The translations under genes were made by a program, and so were the position numbers. 64,000 nt of DNA from DASXYG01 sp036502625 (lineage in GTDB: Bacteria; Actinomycetota; Actinomycetes; Streptosporangiales; Streptosporangiaceae): the NCBI GenBank assembly GCA_036502625.1, contig DASXYG010000002.1, positions 1-64,000 of the forward strand, in the 5' to 3' direction. The notes under the pieces were generated by a model. The model made no database searches and was not told the origin of the DNA. It saw only the letters and a list, made by a program, of their open reading frames with translations. Positions 1 through 9,238 of the stretch are shown in pieces. Within the stretch, counting starts at the first letter, position 1. Each line of letters opens with the position of its first letter.

Positions 1-661
1 CCAGGCGCTGGAGGGCGACGAGAAGTGGGCGCAGTCGATTCTCGAGCTGATCGACGCCTGCGACGAGAACATCCCGGAGCCGGTCCGCGAGATCGACAAG
101 CCGTTCCTGATGCCGATCGAGGACGTCTTCTCGATCACCGGTCGCGGCACGGTCGTCACCGGCCGCATCGAGCGTGGTGTCGTCAACGTCAACGAGACCG
201 TCGACATCATCGGCATCCAGGAGGCCAAGCAGACCACCACGGTCACCGGCGTCGAGATGTTCCGCAAGATCCTCGACGAGGGCATGGCCGGTGACAACGT
301 CGGCCTGCTGCTCCGCGGCACCAAGCGCGAGGACGTCGAGCGCGGCCAGGTCGTCATCAAGCCGGGCACGAACACCCCGCACACGTCGTTCGAGGCGCAG
401 GTCTACATCCTGGGCAAGGACGAGGGCGGCCGGCACACGCCCTTCTTCAACAACTACCGGCCGCAGTTCTACTTCCGGACCACTGACGTCACCGGCGTCG
501 TGACCCTGCCGGAGGGCACCGAGATGGTCATGCCCGGTGACAACACCGCGATGACCGTCGAGCTCATTCAGCCCGTCGCCATGGAGGAGGGTCTCCGCTT
601 CGCGATTCGCGAGGGAGGCCGTACCGTCGGCGCCGGCCAGGTGACCAAGGTCATCAAGTAA
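1..661 (+). CDS. tuf: Elongation factor Tu, C-terminal part (5' end outside window)
   Basis: EF-Tu carries aminoacyl-tRNA to the ribosome as a GTP complex. Only the last 219 residues are present, read in frame from base 2. They hold the end of the GTPase domain (SILELIDACDENIPEP) followed by the two beta-barrel domains, with the domain 2 signature TGRGTVVTGRIERG and the usual C-terminus TKVIK. The nucleotide-binding motifs lie upstream of the window. A hairpin follows the stop, then the S10 cluster, the standard str-to-S10 junction in actinomycetes. Confidence 0.98.
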   Translation, partial: QALEGDEKWAQSILELIDACDENIPEPVREIDKPFLMPIEDVFSITGRGTVVTGRIERGVVNVNETVDIIGIQEAKQTTTVTGVEMFRKILDEGMAGDNVGLLLRGTKREDVERGQVVIKPGTNTPHTSFEAQVYILGKDEGGRHTPFFNNYRPQFYFRTTDVTGVVTLPEGTEMVMPGDNTAMTVELIQPVAMEEGLRFAIREGGRTVGAGQVTKVIK

Positions 662-671
662 CGGCGCAGCG

Positions 672-704
672 TGGTGGCCGGATCCACACCAGATCCGGCC
701 ACCA
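672..704 (+). terminator. Hairpin after tuf
   Basis: A perfect 12-bp stem (672-683 with 693-704) and a 9-nt loop lie 10 nt after the tuf stop. There is no U-run, which is common for GC-rich actinomycete terminators. It probably terminates or attenuates str transcription before rpsJ. Confidence 0.6.
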
Positions 705-773
705 GCGCACCGGGCCATAGACGTTTCCCCGTAGCAATGCGGGGTGGACCACGCGAAGGACACCGAAGCCATC

Positions 774-1082
774 ATGGCGGGACAGAAGATCCGCATCCGG
801 CTCAAGGCCTACGACCATGAGGTCATCGACAGCTCCGCACGCAAGATCGTGGAGACGGTCACGCGGACCGGGGCGCAGGTCGCTGGCCCGGTGCCGCTGC
901 CGACCGAGAAGAACGTGTACTGCGTCATCCGATCGCCGCACAAGTACAAGGACTCGCGCGAGCACTTCGAGATGCGCACGCACAAGCGGCTGATCGACAT
1001 CATCGACCCGACGCCGAAGACCGTCGACTCGCTCATGCGGCTCGACCTTCCGGCAGGCGTCGACATCGAGATCAAGCTCTAA
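774..1082 (+). CDS. rpsJ: 30S ribosomal protein S10
   Basis: S10 sits in the 30S head and in other bacteria doubles as NusE in antitermination complexes. The 102-residue product has the family length and the typical opening MAGQKIRIRLKAYDHEVID. I chose the ATG at 774 because it gives that N-terminus; an in-frame ATG at 744 would add ten unrelated residues. It is the first gene of the S10 cluster. Confidence 0.97.
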   Translation: MAGQKIRIRLKAYDHEVIDSSARKIVETVTRTGAQVAGPVPLPTEKNVYCVIRSPHKYKDSREHFEMRTHKRLIDIIDPTPKTVDSLMRLDLPAGVDIEIKL

Positions 1083-1097
1083 GGGACGCACAGGGAC

Positions 1098-1754
1098 ATG
1101 GCGAAGAACATCAAAGGAGTCCTGGGCGAGAAGCTCGGAATGACCCAGATCTTCGATGACGAGGGCAAGATGGTGCCCGTTACCGTCGTCAAGGCCGGTC
1201 CGTGCGTCGTCACCCGGGTCCGCACCCCCGACACCGACGGCTATTCGGCCGTGCAGATCGGGTTCGGGCAGATCGACCCGCGCAAGGTGAACAAGCCGCT
1301 CGGGGACTACCTCCGCAAGCACAGCATCACGCCGCGGCGCTTCTTCGCCGAGGTGCGCACCGACGACGCGTCGGAGTACACCCTCGGCCAGGAGCTCGCC
1401 GCGGACACGTTCGAGGCGGGCCAGCGGGTCGACGTCACGGGCACGAGCAAGGGCAAGGGCACCGCGGGCGTCATGAAGCGGCACGGCTTCAAGGGCCTCT
1501 CCGCGACGCACGGCACCCAGCGCAAGCACCGGTCGCCCGGCTCCATCGGCGGGTGCGCGACGCCCGGCCGAGTTTTCAAGGGCCTGCGGATGGCCGGCCG
1601 CGCGGGCAACGAGCGCGTCACCGTGCAGGGCCTGACCGTGCACGCCGTGGACACCGAGAAGGGTCTGGTGCTCATCAAGGGCGCGATCCCGGGTCCGAAC
1701 GGCGGTCTGGTCATGCTCCGCAGCGCGGTGAAGCACCTGGCGGGGGTGAACTAA
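1098..1754 (+). CDS. rplC: 50S ribosomal protein L3
   Basis: L3 is an early-assembly 50S protein whose central extension reaches toward the peptidyl transferase centre. The product is 218 residues. It starts GVLGEKLGMTQIF, carries the extension motif HGTQRKHRSPGSIGGC around residues 137-152, and ends with the usual NGGLVMLRSAVK region. It starts 15 nt after rpsJ with an AGGGA ribosome-binding site and is followed 4 nt later by rplD. Confidence 0.97.
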   Translation: MAKNIKGVLGEKLGMTQIFDDEGKMVPVTVVKAGPCVVTRVRTPDTDGYSAVQIGFGQIDPRKVNKPLGDYLRKHSITPRRFFAEVRTDDASEYTLGQELAADTFEAGQRVDVTGTSKGKGTAGVMKRHGFKGLSATHGTQRKHRSPGSIGGCATPGRVFKGLRMAGRAGNERVTVQGLTVHAVDTEKGLVLIKGAIPGPNGGLVMLRSAVKHLAGVN

Positions 1755-1758
1755 CGCG

Positions 1759-2415
1759 ATGAGCACGAGCATCAAGGTCGTCACGCCGACCGGCGACTCC
1801 GGTCGTACGGTCGAGCTGCCCGACGAGATCTTCAACGCCAAGATCAGCATCCCGCTGATCCATCAGGTGGTGAACGCCCAGTTGGCCGCCGGCCGGCAGG
1901 GCACCCACAAGGCGAAGACGCGGGGCGAGGTCGCCGGCGGCGGCCGCAAGCCGTACCGCCAGAAGGGCACGGGCCGCGCCCGTCAGGGCTCGATCCGCGC
2001 ACCGCAGTTCACCGGCGGCGGCGTCGTCCACGGCCCCGTGCCGCGCGACTACTCCCAGCGGACGCCCAAGAAGATGAAGGCGGCCGCGCTGCGCGCCGCG
2101 CTGTCGGACCGCGCGAACAACGAGCGGATCCACGTCATCACGAACTTCGTTGACGCGGACGAGCAGCGGCTGACCCGTACGGGCGTGCAGGTCGTCAAGA
2201 CGATCAGCGACCGCCGGCACGTGCTGGTGGTGGCCGACCGCGAGGACGAGCGTTCGTGGCTGGCGCTGCGCAACGTTCCGGAGGTGCACCTGGTGCACCC
2301 CGACCAGATGAACACGTACGACGTCATGCTGTCGGACGACGTGGTCTTCACCGAGCGCGCGTTCGAGGACTTCGTCGCCTTCGCGAGCAAGAGCGAGAAG
2401 GAGGCGGCGGAGTGA
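1759..2415 (+). CDS. rplD: 50S ribosomal protein L4
   Basis: L4 binds 23S rRNA and lines the exit tunnel; in E. coli it also represses its own operon. The 218-residue product has the tunnel-loop motif TRGEVAGGGRKPYRQKGTG and the conserved GGGVVHGPVPRDY. Its stop overlaps the GTG start of rplW (GTGA), so the two are translationally coupled. Confidence 0.97.
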   Translation: MSTSIKVVTPTGDSGRTVELPDEIFNAKISIPLIHQVVNAQLAAGRQGTHKAKTRGEVAGGGRKPYRQKGTGRARQGSIRAPQFTGGGVVHGPVPRDYSQRTPKKMKAAALRAALSDRANNERIHVITNFVDADEQRLTRTGVQVVKTISDRRHVLVVADREDERSWLALRNVPEVHLVHPDQMNTYDVMLSDDVVFTERAFEDFVAFASKSEKEAAE

Positions 2416-2711
2416 ACAAGATCGCGGATCCGCGCGACATCATCCTGAAGCCGGTGGTCTCGGAGAAGAGCTACGGGCTGCTGGACCAGAACAAGTACAC
2501 GTTCATCGTCCGGTCGGACGCCAACAAGGTCCACATCCGCCAGGCGGTGGAGCAGATCTTCGAGGTCAAGGTCACGTCGGTGAACACGCTGAATCGACAG
2601 GGCAAGCGCAAGCGCACCCGGTTCGGCTACGGCAAGCGAGCGGACAGCAAGCGCGCGATCGTCACCCTCGCCGAGGGCGACAGGATCGACATCTTCGGCC
2701 CGCAGGGCTGA
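2412..2711 (+). CDS. rplW: 50S ribosomal protein L23
   Basis: L23 lies at the tunnel exit and is a docking site for trigger factor and SRP. I chose the GTG at 2412, overlapping the rplD stop by 4 nt. This gives 99 residues beginning VNKIADPRDIILKPVVSEKS, the family N-terminus. Longer in-frame readings run through rplD and are not credible. It ends IDIFGPQG. Confidence 0.95.
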   Translation: MNKIADPRDIILKPVVSEKSYGLLDQNKYTFIVRSDANKVHIRQAVEQIFEVKVTSVNTLNRQGKRKRTRFGYGKRADSKRAIVTLAEGDRIDIFGPQG

Positions 2712-2747
2712 ACGAGTCCGCGATAGCAGAGGGAATGCACGAATAAG

Positions 2748-3584
2748 ATGGGCATTCGTAGGTACAAGCCGACGACCCCGGGGCGTCGTGGCGCAAGCGT
2801 GTCCGACTTCGTCGAGATCACGCGCGACCACCCCGAGAAGTCGCTGGTGAAGCCGCTGCCGAAGAAGGGCGGGCGGAACACCCACGGCCGGATCACGGCC
2901 AGGCACCACGGCGGCGGGCACAAGCGCGCCTACCGGGTGATCGACTTCCGGCGCGACGACAAGGACGGCGTACCGGCCAAGGTCGCCGAAATCGAGTACG
3001 ACCCGAACCGCACCGCGCGCATCGCGCTGTTGCACTACGCGGACGGGGAGAAGCGCTACATCTTGGCGCCCAGCGGTCTCACGCAGGGCGCCACGGTGGA
3101 GAACGGCCCCTCGGCCGACATCAAGCCGGGGAACAGCCTTCCGCTGCGCAACATCCCGACCGGTACGTACCTGCACGCGATCGAGCTGCGGCCCGGTGGC
3201 GGCGCGAAGATCGGCCGCTCCGCGGGCGCGGCCGTGCAGCTTCTCGCCAAGGAGGGCATCTACGCCACGCTGCGTATGCCGTCCGGTGAGATGCGCATGG
3301 TGGACGTCCGCTGCCGGGCCACGGTCGGTCAGGTCGGCAACGCCGAGCAGAGCAACATCAACCTCGGCAAGGCGGGCCGGAACCGCTGGAAGGGCAAGCG
3401 CCCGACCGTCCGCGGTGTCGCGATGAACCCGGTCGACCACCCGCTCGGTGGTGGTGAGGGCAAGAGCTCCGGTGGCCGGCACCCGGTCAGCCCGTGGGGC
3501 CAGCCCGAGGGCCGCACCCGCCGGGCCAACAAGGCCAGCGACCGGCTGATCGTCCGGCGTCGCAGCAAGCGGAAGAAGCGGTAG
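2748..3584 (+). CDS. rplB: 50S ribosomal protein L2
   Basis: L2 is a large core protein needed for subunit joining and peptidyl transfer. The 278-residue product matches family length. It shows MGIRRYKPTTPGRRG at the start and the conserved MNPVDHPLGGGEGKSSGG loop near residues 226-243, which includes the functionally important histidine. Its C-terminus is basic (RRRSKRKKR). A 36-nt gap separates it from rplW and 11 nt from rpsS. Confidence 0.98.
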   Translation: MGIRRYKPTTPGRRGASVSDFVEITRDHPEKSLVKPLPKKGGRNTHGRITARHHGGGHKRAYRVIDFRRDDKDGVPAKVAEIEYDPNRTARIALLHYADGEKRYILAPSGLTQGATVENGPSADIKPGNSLPLRNIPTGTYLHAIELRPGGGAKIGRSAGAAVQLLAKEGIYATLRMPSGEMRMVDVRCRATVGQVGNAEQSNINLGKAGRNRWKGKRPTVRGVAMNPVDHPLGGGEGKSSGGRHPVSPWGQPEGRTRRANKASDRLIVRRRSKRKKR

Positions 3585-3595
3585 GGGAGCCCGTC

Positions 3596-3874
3596 ATGCC
3601 ACGTAGCCTCAAGAAGGGGCCCTTCGTTGACGACCACCTGATGAAGAAGGTGGAGACGCAGAACGACAAGGGCACCAAGAACGTCATCAAGACGTGGTCG
3701 CGGCGCTCGATGATCGTGCCCGACATGCTCGGTCACACGATCGCCGTGCACGACGGCCGTAAGCACGTCCCGGTGTTCATCACCGAGGCGATGGTCGGCC
3801 ACAAGCTCGGGGAGTTCGCGCCCACGCGGACGTTCCGCAGCCACGTCAAGGAAGACCGCCGCAGCCGGCGGTAA
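3596..3874 (+). CDS. rpsS: 30S ribosomal protein S19
   Basis: S19 sits in the 30S head next to S13 and near A-site tRNA. The ATG at 3596 has a GGGGAG site 5 nt upstream and yields 92 residues beginning MPRSLKKGPFVDDHL, with the conserved core TWSRRSMIVPDMLGHT. Longer in-frame readings extend into rplB and are rejected. Confidence 0.97.
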   Translation: MPRSLKKGPFVDDHLMKKVETQNDKGTKNVIKTWSRRSMIVPDMLGHTIAVHDGRKHVPVFITEAMVGHKLGEFAPTRTFRSHVKEDRRSRR

Positions 3875-3946
3875 CCGAACCGAAGTAGCAACGTGTCGGT
3901 CCGCTCTCCGTGCAGGTGGGCGTGAGCCGTGAGCAAGGGGAAAGCG

Positions 3947-4335
3947 ATGGAAACCAGGGCACGGGCGCGGTACATCCGTGTTACGCCCCGGAAGGCTCGT
4001 CGCGTGGTCGACCTGATCCGGGGTCTTCCCGCGGCGGAGGCAACGGCGGTTCTTCGGTTCGCGCCACAGGCTGCGAGTGACCCGGTGGGCAAGGTGCTCG
4101 CGAGCGCCATCGCCAACGCCGAGCACAATGACAAGGTCGACGCTGAGACCCTGTGGGTCAGCCGAGCCTGGGTGGACGAGGGCCCGACCCTCAAGCGGTT
4201 CCAGCCGCGCGCCTACGGCCGTGCCTACCGGGTGAACAAGCGGACCAGCCACATCACGGTCGTCGTGGAGTCTCGGACGGACGCTCAGGCGTCTGCCGGT
4301 CGAGGCGGCAAGAGGGCGAAGGGAAGGACCCGCTA

Positions 4336-4336
<1 letters not shown>
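3947..4336 (+). CDS. rplV: 50S ribosomal protein L22
   Basis: L22 lines the exit tunnel with L4; its loop is a known macrolide-resistance site. I prefer the ATG at 3947, which has AAGGGG about 7 nt upstream and gives METRARARYIRVTPRKARR, matching actinomycete L22 proteins. A GTG at 3929 would add six residues. The product is 129 residues and ends with the usual SHITVVVES strand plus a basic tail. Its stop overlaps the rpsC GTG by one base. Confidence 0.95.
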
Positions 4337-5220
<884 letters not shown>

Positions 5221-5225
5221 CCGCA

Positions 5226-5645
5226 GTGCTTATTCCGCGCAAGGTCAAGCACCGCAAGCAGCACCACCCGAAGCGCTCGGGCATGGCCAAGGGTGGCACC
5301 CGGGTCAACTTCGGTGAGTACGGCATCCAGGCGCTTGAGCACGCGTACGTCACCAACCGCCAGATCGAGGCGGCCCGTATCGCCATGACGCGGCACATCC
5401 GTCGTGGCGGGAAGGTGTGGATCAACATCTTCCCGGACCGTCCCCTGACCAAGAAGCCCGCCGAGACCCGCATGGGTTCCGGTAAGGGCTCGCCGGAGTG
5501 GTGGATCGCCAACGTGAAGCCGGGCCGGGTCATGTTCGAGCTGTCGGGTGTCCCGGAGCCTGTGGCACGCGAGGCGATGCGCCGCGCGATCCACAAGCTT
5601 CCTATGAAGTGCAAGTTCGTGAAGCGTGAAGTGGGTGAGGCGTGA
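5226..5645 (+). CDS. rplP: 50S ribosomal protein L16
   Basis: L16 organises the A-site region of the 50S subunit. The GTG at 5226 yields 139 residues beginning MLIPRKVKHRKQHHPKRSG, with the conserved FPDRPLTKKPAETRMGSGKG segment near residues 74-93. The stop overlaps the start of rpmC by one base. Confidence 0.97.
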   Translation: MLIPRKVKHRKQHHPKRSGMAKGGTRVNFGEYGIQALEHAYVTNRQIEAARIAMTRHIRRGGKVWINIFPDRPLTKKPAETRMGSGKGSPEWWIANVKPGRVMFELSGVPEPVAREAMRRAIHKLPMKCKFVKREVGEA

Positions 5646-5890
5646 TGGCGAAGGGCCTGACCGCCGAGGAACTGCGTACGCAGGGCCCGGACGAGCTCGT
5701 CACCAAGCTGCGTGAGGCGAAGGAGGAGCTGTTCAACCTCCGCTTCCAGGCGGCGACGGGGCAGCTCGAAAGCCATGGGCGGCTGCGTGCCGTACGTCAT
5801 GAGATCGCCCGCATCTACACGGTGATGCGCGAGCGCGAGCTCGGGATCATCACCGTTGTCGAGGAGACTGAGGAGTCGGGCGATGAGTGA
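5645..5890 (+). CDS. rpmC: 50S ribosomal protein L29
   Basis: L29 is a small two-helix protein at the tunnel exit beside L23. The ATG at 5645 overlaps the rplP stop (TGATG); a GTG at 5642 would add one residue. The 81-residue product holds the signature ELFNLRFQAATGQLE and ends in an acidic stretch. Its end overlaps rpsQ by 8 nt. Confidence 0.95.
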   Translation: MAKGLTAEELRTQGPDELVTKLREAKEELFNLRFQAATGQLESHGRLRAVRHEIARIYTVMRERELGIITVVEETEESGDE

Positions 5891-6167
5891 CACCACGGCC
5901 GCGAGCGAAGAGCAGAAGCGGAACTACCGGAAGACCCGCGAGGGCCTGGTCGTCGGCGACAAGATGGACAAGACCGTCGTCGTCGCCGTCGAGGACCGCG
6001 TCAAGCACCCGCTGTACGGCAAGGTCATCCGCCGTACGAAGAAGTACAAGGCTCACGACGAGCAGAACGCCTGCGGCGTCGGCGACCGGGTCCTCCTGAT
6101 GGAGACCCGTCCGCTGTCGTCCACCAAGCGCTGGCGCGTCGTGAACATCCTGGAAAAGGCCAAGTAA
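5883..6167 (+). CDS. rpsQ: 30S ribosomal protein S17
   Basis: S17 is a primary 16S rRNA binder. The ATG at 5883 overlaps the 3' end of rpmC by 8 nt and gives 94 residues with an actinobacterial N-terminal extension (MSDTTAASEEQKRN) before the OB-fold core GLVVGDKMDKTVVVAVE. It is the last gene of the S10 cluster; a 60-nt gap precedes rplN. Confidence 0.96.
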   Translation: MSDTTAASEEQKRNYRKTREGLVVGDKMDKTVVVAVEDRVKHPLYGKVIRRTKKYKAHDEQNACGVGDRVLLMETRPLSSTKRWRVVNILEKAK

Positions 6168-6227
6168 CCCACCGGCTATTCCTCCCGCATGGCGGACCGG
6201 CCGGCGTGACGCAGTAGGAGTTTTGAC

Positions 6228-6596
6228 GTGATCCAGCAGGAGTCGCGACTCAGGGTCGCCGACAACACGGCTGCCAAGGAGATCTTGTGCATCCGTGTGC
6301 TCGGCGGTTCGGGTCGGCGCTACGCGGGAATCGGCGACATCATCGTCGCGACGGTGAAGGATGCCCTTCCCGGCGCGGGCGTTAAGAAGGGTGACGTCGT
6401 CAAGGCCGTGATCGTGCGCACCCGCAAGGAGCGCCGCCGTCCCGATGGCTCCTACATTCGTTTCGACGAGAACGCGGCGGTTCTCATCCGGGACGGGGGA
6501 GACCCGCGGGGAACGCGCATCTTCGGCCCGGTGGGCCGGGAGCTGCGTGACAAGAGATTCATGCGCATCATCTCGCTGGCACCGGAGGTGCTGTAA
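6228..6596 (+). CDS. rplN: 50S ribosomal protein L14
   Basis: L14 lies at the subunit interface and is a target of RsfS. The GTG at 6228 has a TAGGAG site 8-10 nt upstream and gives the full family length of 122 residues: MIQQESRLRVADNTAAKE, the conserved GDIIVATVKDALPG, and the C-terminus MRIISLAPEVL. It opens the spc cluster. Confidence 0.97.
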   Translation: MIQQESRLRVADNTAAKEILCIRVLGGSGRRYAGIGDIIVATVKDALPGAGVKKGDVVKAVIVRTRKERRRPDGSYIRFDENAAVLIRDGGDPRGTRIFGPVGRELRDKRFMRIISLAPEVL

Positions 6597-6598
6597 CC

Positions 6599-6928
6599 AT
6601 GCCGTCGATGAAGGTCAAGAAGGGCGATCAGGTCCGCGTCATCAGCGGCAAGGACAAGGGCAGCGAGGGCAAGGTCATCGACGTCGACCCGAACCGCCGC
6701 AAGGTCCGGGTCGAGGGTGTCCACCTGATCAAGAAGCACAAGAAGGAGACGCACACCGGTGCGCGCGGCGCCAAGGAAGGCGGCGTGATCACCGAGGAGG
6801 CGTACTTCGACGCGAGCAACGTGATGTTGCTCGACCCCGAAGACAACAAGCCCAGCCGGGTCGGCTACCGCTTCGACGAGAACGGGAAGAAGATCCGGAT
6901 CTCCCGCCGCAGCGGTAAGGACATCTGA
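6599..6928 (+). CDS. rplX: 50S ribosomal protein L24
   Basis: L24 starts 50S assembly by binding the 5' domain of 23S rRNA. The 109-residue product has the KOW motif KGDQVRVISGKDKGSEGKV at residues 8-26. It starts 3 nt after rplN and its stop overlaps the rplE ATG (TGATG), so translation is coupled on both sides. Confidence 0.96.
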   Translation: MPSMKVKKGDQVRVISGKDKGSEGKVIDVDPNRRKVRVEGVHLIKKHKKETHTGARGAKEGGVITEEAYFDASNVMLLDPEDNKPSRVGYRFDENGKKIRISRRSGKDI

Positions 6929-7497
6929 TGACCGTGACCACGCAGGAGCGGGTAGCCCCCCGCCTCAAGCAGCGCTACGCCGAGGAGATCGCCCCGGCAA
7001 TGCGTGAGGAGTTCGGCTACGCCAACGTCATGCAGATCCCCGGTCTGGTCAAGATCGTGGTGAACATGGGCGTCGGCGAGGCCGCTCGCGACGCGAAGCT
7101 GATCGAGGGCGCCGTCAAGGACCTCGCCGCGATCACCGGGCAGAAGCCGAAGGTCAACCGGGCACGGAAGTCCATCGCGCAGTTCAAGCTGCGTGAGGGC
7201 ATGCCGATCGGCGCGAGCGTCACGCTCCGCGGCGACCGCATGTGGGAGTTCCTCGACCGGCTGCTCTCGCTGGCGCTGCCCCGCATCCGCGACTTCCGTG
7301 GCCTGTCGCCGAAGCAGTTCGACGGCAAGGGCAACTACACCTTCGGGCTGACCGAGCAGGTCATGTTCCACGAGGTCAACCCCGACCAGGTGGACCGCCA
7401 GCGCGGGATGGACATCACGGTCGTCACGTCCGCGACGAACGACGAGGAAGGCCGTGCGCTGCTCCGGCGGCTCGGCTTCCCGTACAAGGAAGCCTGA
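6928..7497 (+). CDS. rplE: 50S ribosomal protein L5
   Basis: L5 binds 5S rRNA and contacts P-site tRNA. The 189-residue product includes MQIPGLVKIVVNMGVGEA and the 5S-binding loop region with KSIAQFKLREGMPIGASVT. Its ATG overlaps the rplX stop. An AGGAGGAG site just after its stop serves the next gene. Confidence 0.97.
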   Translation: MTVTTQERVAPRLKQRYAEEIAPAMREEFGYANVMQIPGLVKIVVNMGVGEAARDAKLIEGAVKDLAAITGQKPKVNRARKSIAQFKLREGMPIGASVTLRGDRMWEFLDRLLSLALPRIRDFRGLSPKQFDGKGNYTFGLTEQVMFHEVNPDQVDRQRGMDITVVTSATNDEEGRALLRRLGFPYKEA

Positions 7498-7508
7498 GAG
7501 GAGGAGCG

Positions 7509-7694
7509 ATGGCCAAGAAGGCCCTGATCGCCAAGGCAGGCCGTAAGCCGAAGTTCAAGGTTCGCGGGTACACTCGGTGTTCGCGTTGCGGCCGCCCGCG
7601 CGCCGTCTACAGGAAGTTCGGCCTCTGCCGTATCTGCTTCCGCGAGATGGCACACCGCGGCGAGCTGCCCGGTATCACCAAGTCGAGCTGGTAA
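7509..7694 (+). CDS. rpsZ: 30S ribosomal protein S14 type Z (zinc-binding)
   Basis: S14 completes the 30S head. The ATG at 7509, 7 nt after GAGGAG, gives 61 residues. Two CxxC pairs (CSRCGRPR and CRICF) mark the short zinc-binding form. Actinomycetes often keep a longer zinc-free paralogue elsewhere, induced by Zur under zinc starvation; it is not in this window. Readings that extend upstream into rplE are spurious. Confidence 0.96.
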   Translation: MAKKALIAKAGRKPKFKVRGYTRCSRCGRPRAVYRKFGLCRICFREMAHRGELPGITKSSW

Positions 7695-7750
7695 ATCAGC
7701 GCGGGCCGATGCCGAGGCAAGCGGCCCACGTGAGCACATAATCCACCAAC

Positions 7751-7778
7751 GGACCGGAACGATCTTCCGTCCCGGTCC
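7751..7778 (+). terminator. Hairpin between rpsZ and rpsH
   Basis: In the 147-nt gap between rpsZ and rpsH a 7-bp perfect stem (7751-7757 with 7772-7778) can form, with further pairing inside. It has no U-run. It may be an attenuator or an RNA protein-binding site; in E. coli S8 regulates spc translation near here, but I see no clear S8-site resemblance. Confidence 0.35.
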
Positions 7779-7841
7779 ATGACCGCGCCGTAGGTCGCCC
7801 AGGTCAAACTGGCGAAACCGCGGCGAGGAGGGCCACAGCCC

Positions 7842-8240
7842 ATGACGATGACCGACCCGATCGCAGACATGCTGACACGGGTGCGTAATGCCAACTCGGC
7901 CTATCACGACGACGTCGCGATGCCGTACTCCAAGATCAAGGCGCACATCGCCGAGATCCTCAAGCAGGAGGGGTACGTCGCGAGCTGGCAGGTCACCGAC
8001 GCCAAGGTCGGCAAGAACCTCGTGGTCTCGCTCAAGTTCGGGCCGAACCGCGAGCGTTCGATCGCCGGCCTGCGCCGCGTGTCCAAGCCCGGTCTGCGGG
8101 TCTACGCGAAGAAGGGCGGCCTGCCGAGGGTCCTGGGTGGCCTCGGTATCGCGATCATTTCGACGTCGTCCGGTCTCATGACCGACAAGCAGGCCAACCG
8201 TCATGGCGTGGGCGGAGAAGTCCTCGCCTACGTCTGGTAA
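7842..8240 (+). CDS. rpsH: 30S ribosomal protein S8
   Basis: S8 binds the central domain of 16S rRNA. The 132-residue product begins MTMTDPIADMLTRVRNANSAYH and ends with the conserved GVGGEVLAYVW. A GAGGAGGG site lies about 10 nt upstream. The gap to rplF is 13 nt. Confidence 0.97.
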   Translation: MTMTDPIADMLTRVRNANSAYHDDVAMPYSKIKAHIAEILKQEGYVASWQVTDAKVGKNLVVSLKFGPNRERSIAGLRRVSKPGLRVYAKKGGLPRVLGGLGIAIISTSSGLMTDKQANRHGVGGEVLAYVW

Positions 8241-8253
8241 GGGGGAACCGAGC

Positions 8254-8790
8254 ATGTCGCGTATTGGTCGGCTGCCGATCCAGGTCCCCAGCGGCGTCGA
8301 AGTGAAGATCGACGGGCGGGACATCACGGTCAAGGGCCCGAAGGGCGAGCTCCACCTCACGGTGGCGGCGCCCATCGAGGTCACACAAGAGGACGGCCAG
8401 GTCAAGGTCACACGTCCGAACGACCAGGGCCCGGTTCGCGGGCTGCACGGACTGACCCGAACGCTGGTCAACAATATGGTCGTCGGCGTGACCGACGGCT
8501 ACGCCAAGACGCTCGAGATCGTCGGCGTCGGCTACCGGGTGCAGCAGAAGGGCAAGAACCTCGAGTTCGCCCTGGGCTTCAGCCACCCGGTCGTCGTCGA
8601 GCCGCCGGAGGGGATCACCTTCCGCGTGGAGAAGCCGACGCAGCTCGTCGTCGAGGGCATCGACAAGCAGCGCGTCGGCGAGGTCGCCGCGAACATCCGC
8701 AAGCTGCGCCGCCCCGACCCGTACAAGGGCAAGGGCGTCCGCTACCAGGGTGAGCAGATCCGCCGCAAGGTCGGAAAGGCTGGGAAGTAA
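8254..8790 (+). CDS. rplF: 50S ribosomal protein L6
   Basis: L6 lies near the factor-binding site of the 50S subunit. The ATG at 8254 has GGGGGAA about 7 nt upstream and gives 178 residues: MSRIGRLPIQVPSGV, the repeat-domain motif VTDGYAKTLEIVGVGYRVQ, and the C-terminal RRPDPYKGKGVRYQGE. An upstream in-frame ATG lies inside rpsH and is unlikely. Confidence 0.97.
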   Translation: MSRIGRLPIQVPSGVEVKIDGRDITVKGPKGELHLTVAAPIEVTQEDGQVKVTRPNDQGPVRGLHGLTRTLVNNMVVGVTDGYAKTLEIVGVGYRVQQKGKNLEFALGFSHPVVVEPPEGITFRVEKPTQLVVEGIDKQRVGEVAANIRKLRRPDPYKGKGVRYQGEQIRRKVGKAGK

Positions 8791-8793
8791 GAG

Positions 8794-9192
8794 ATGGCTG
8801 GCAAGAGGACGATCGCCGGCAAGTACGTCGGCAAGCGGACGTCCGCGCGCAGCGTCTCCCGCGCCCGGCGGCAGTACCGCGTCCGCAAGAACATCAGCGG
8901 CACCGCGCTGCGGCCCCGCCTGGTCGTCACCCGCTCGAACACCAACATGTTCGCGCAGATCATCGACGACACGGCCGGCCACACCCTGGTGTCGGCGTCG
9001 ACGCTGGACGGCACGATCCGCGGTGGCGAGGGCGACAAGACGGCGCAGGCGCGCAAGGTCGGCGAGCTGATCGCCACCCGCGCCAAGGACGCCGGAGTCG
9101 GCTCCGTCGTGTTCGACCGGGCCGGGTTCAAGTACCACGGACGGGTTGCCGCGCTCGCGGACGCCGCCCGGGAAGGCGGGCTGGAGTTTTGA
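8794..9192 (+). CDS. rplR: 50S ribosomal protein L18
   Basis: L18 binds 5S rRNA together with L5. The 132-residue product has a basic N-terminus (MAGKRTIAGKYVGKR), the core RLVVTRSNTNMFAQIIDD, and the typical end FKYHGRVAALADAAREGGL. It starts 3 nt after rplF. Confidence 0.97.
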   Translation: MAGKRTIAGKYVGKRTSARSVSRARRQYRVRKNISGTALRPRLVVTRSNTNMFAQIIDDTAGHTLVSASTLDGTIRGGEGDKTAQARKVGELIATRAKDAGVGSVVFDRAGFKYHGRVAALADAAREGGLEF

Positions 9193-9238
9193 TCGCCGAA
9201 GCCCGCAAGCAGGCAAGTGATGAGATGAGGAACCACTG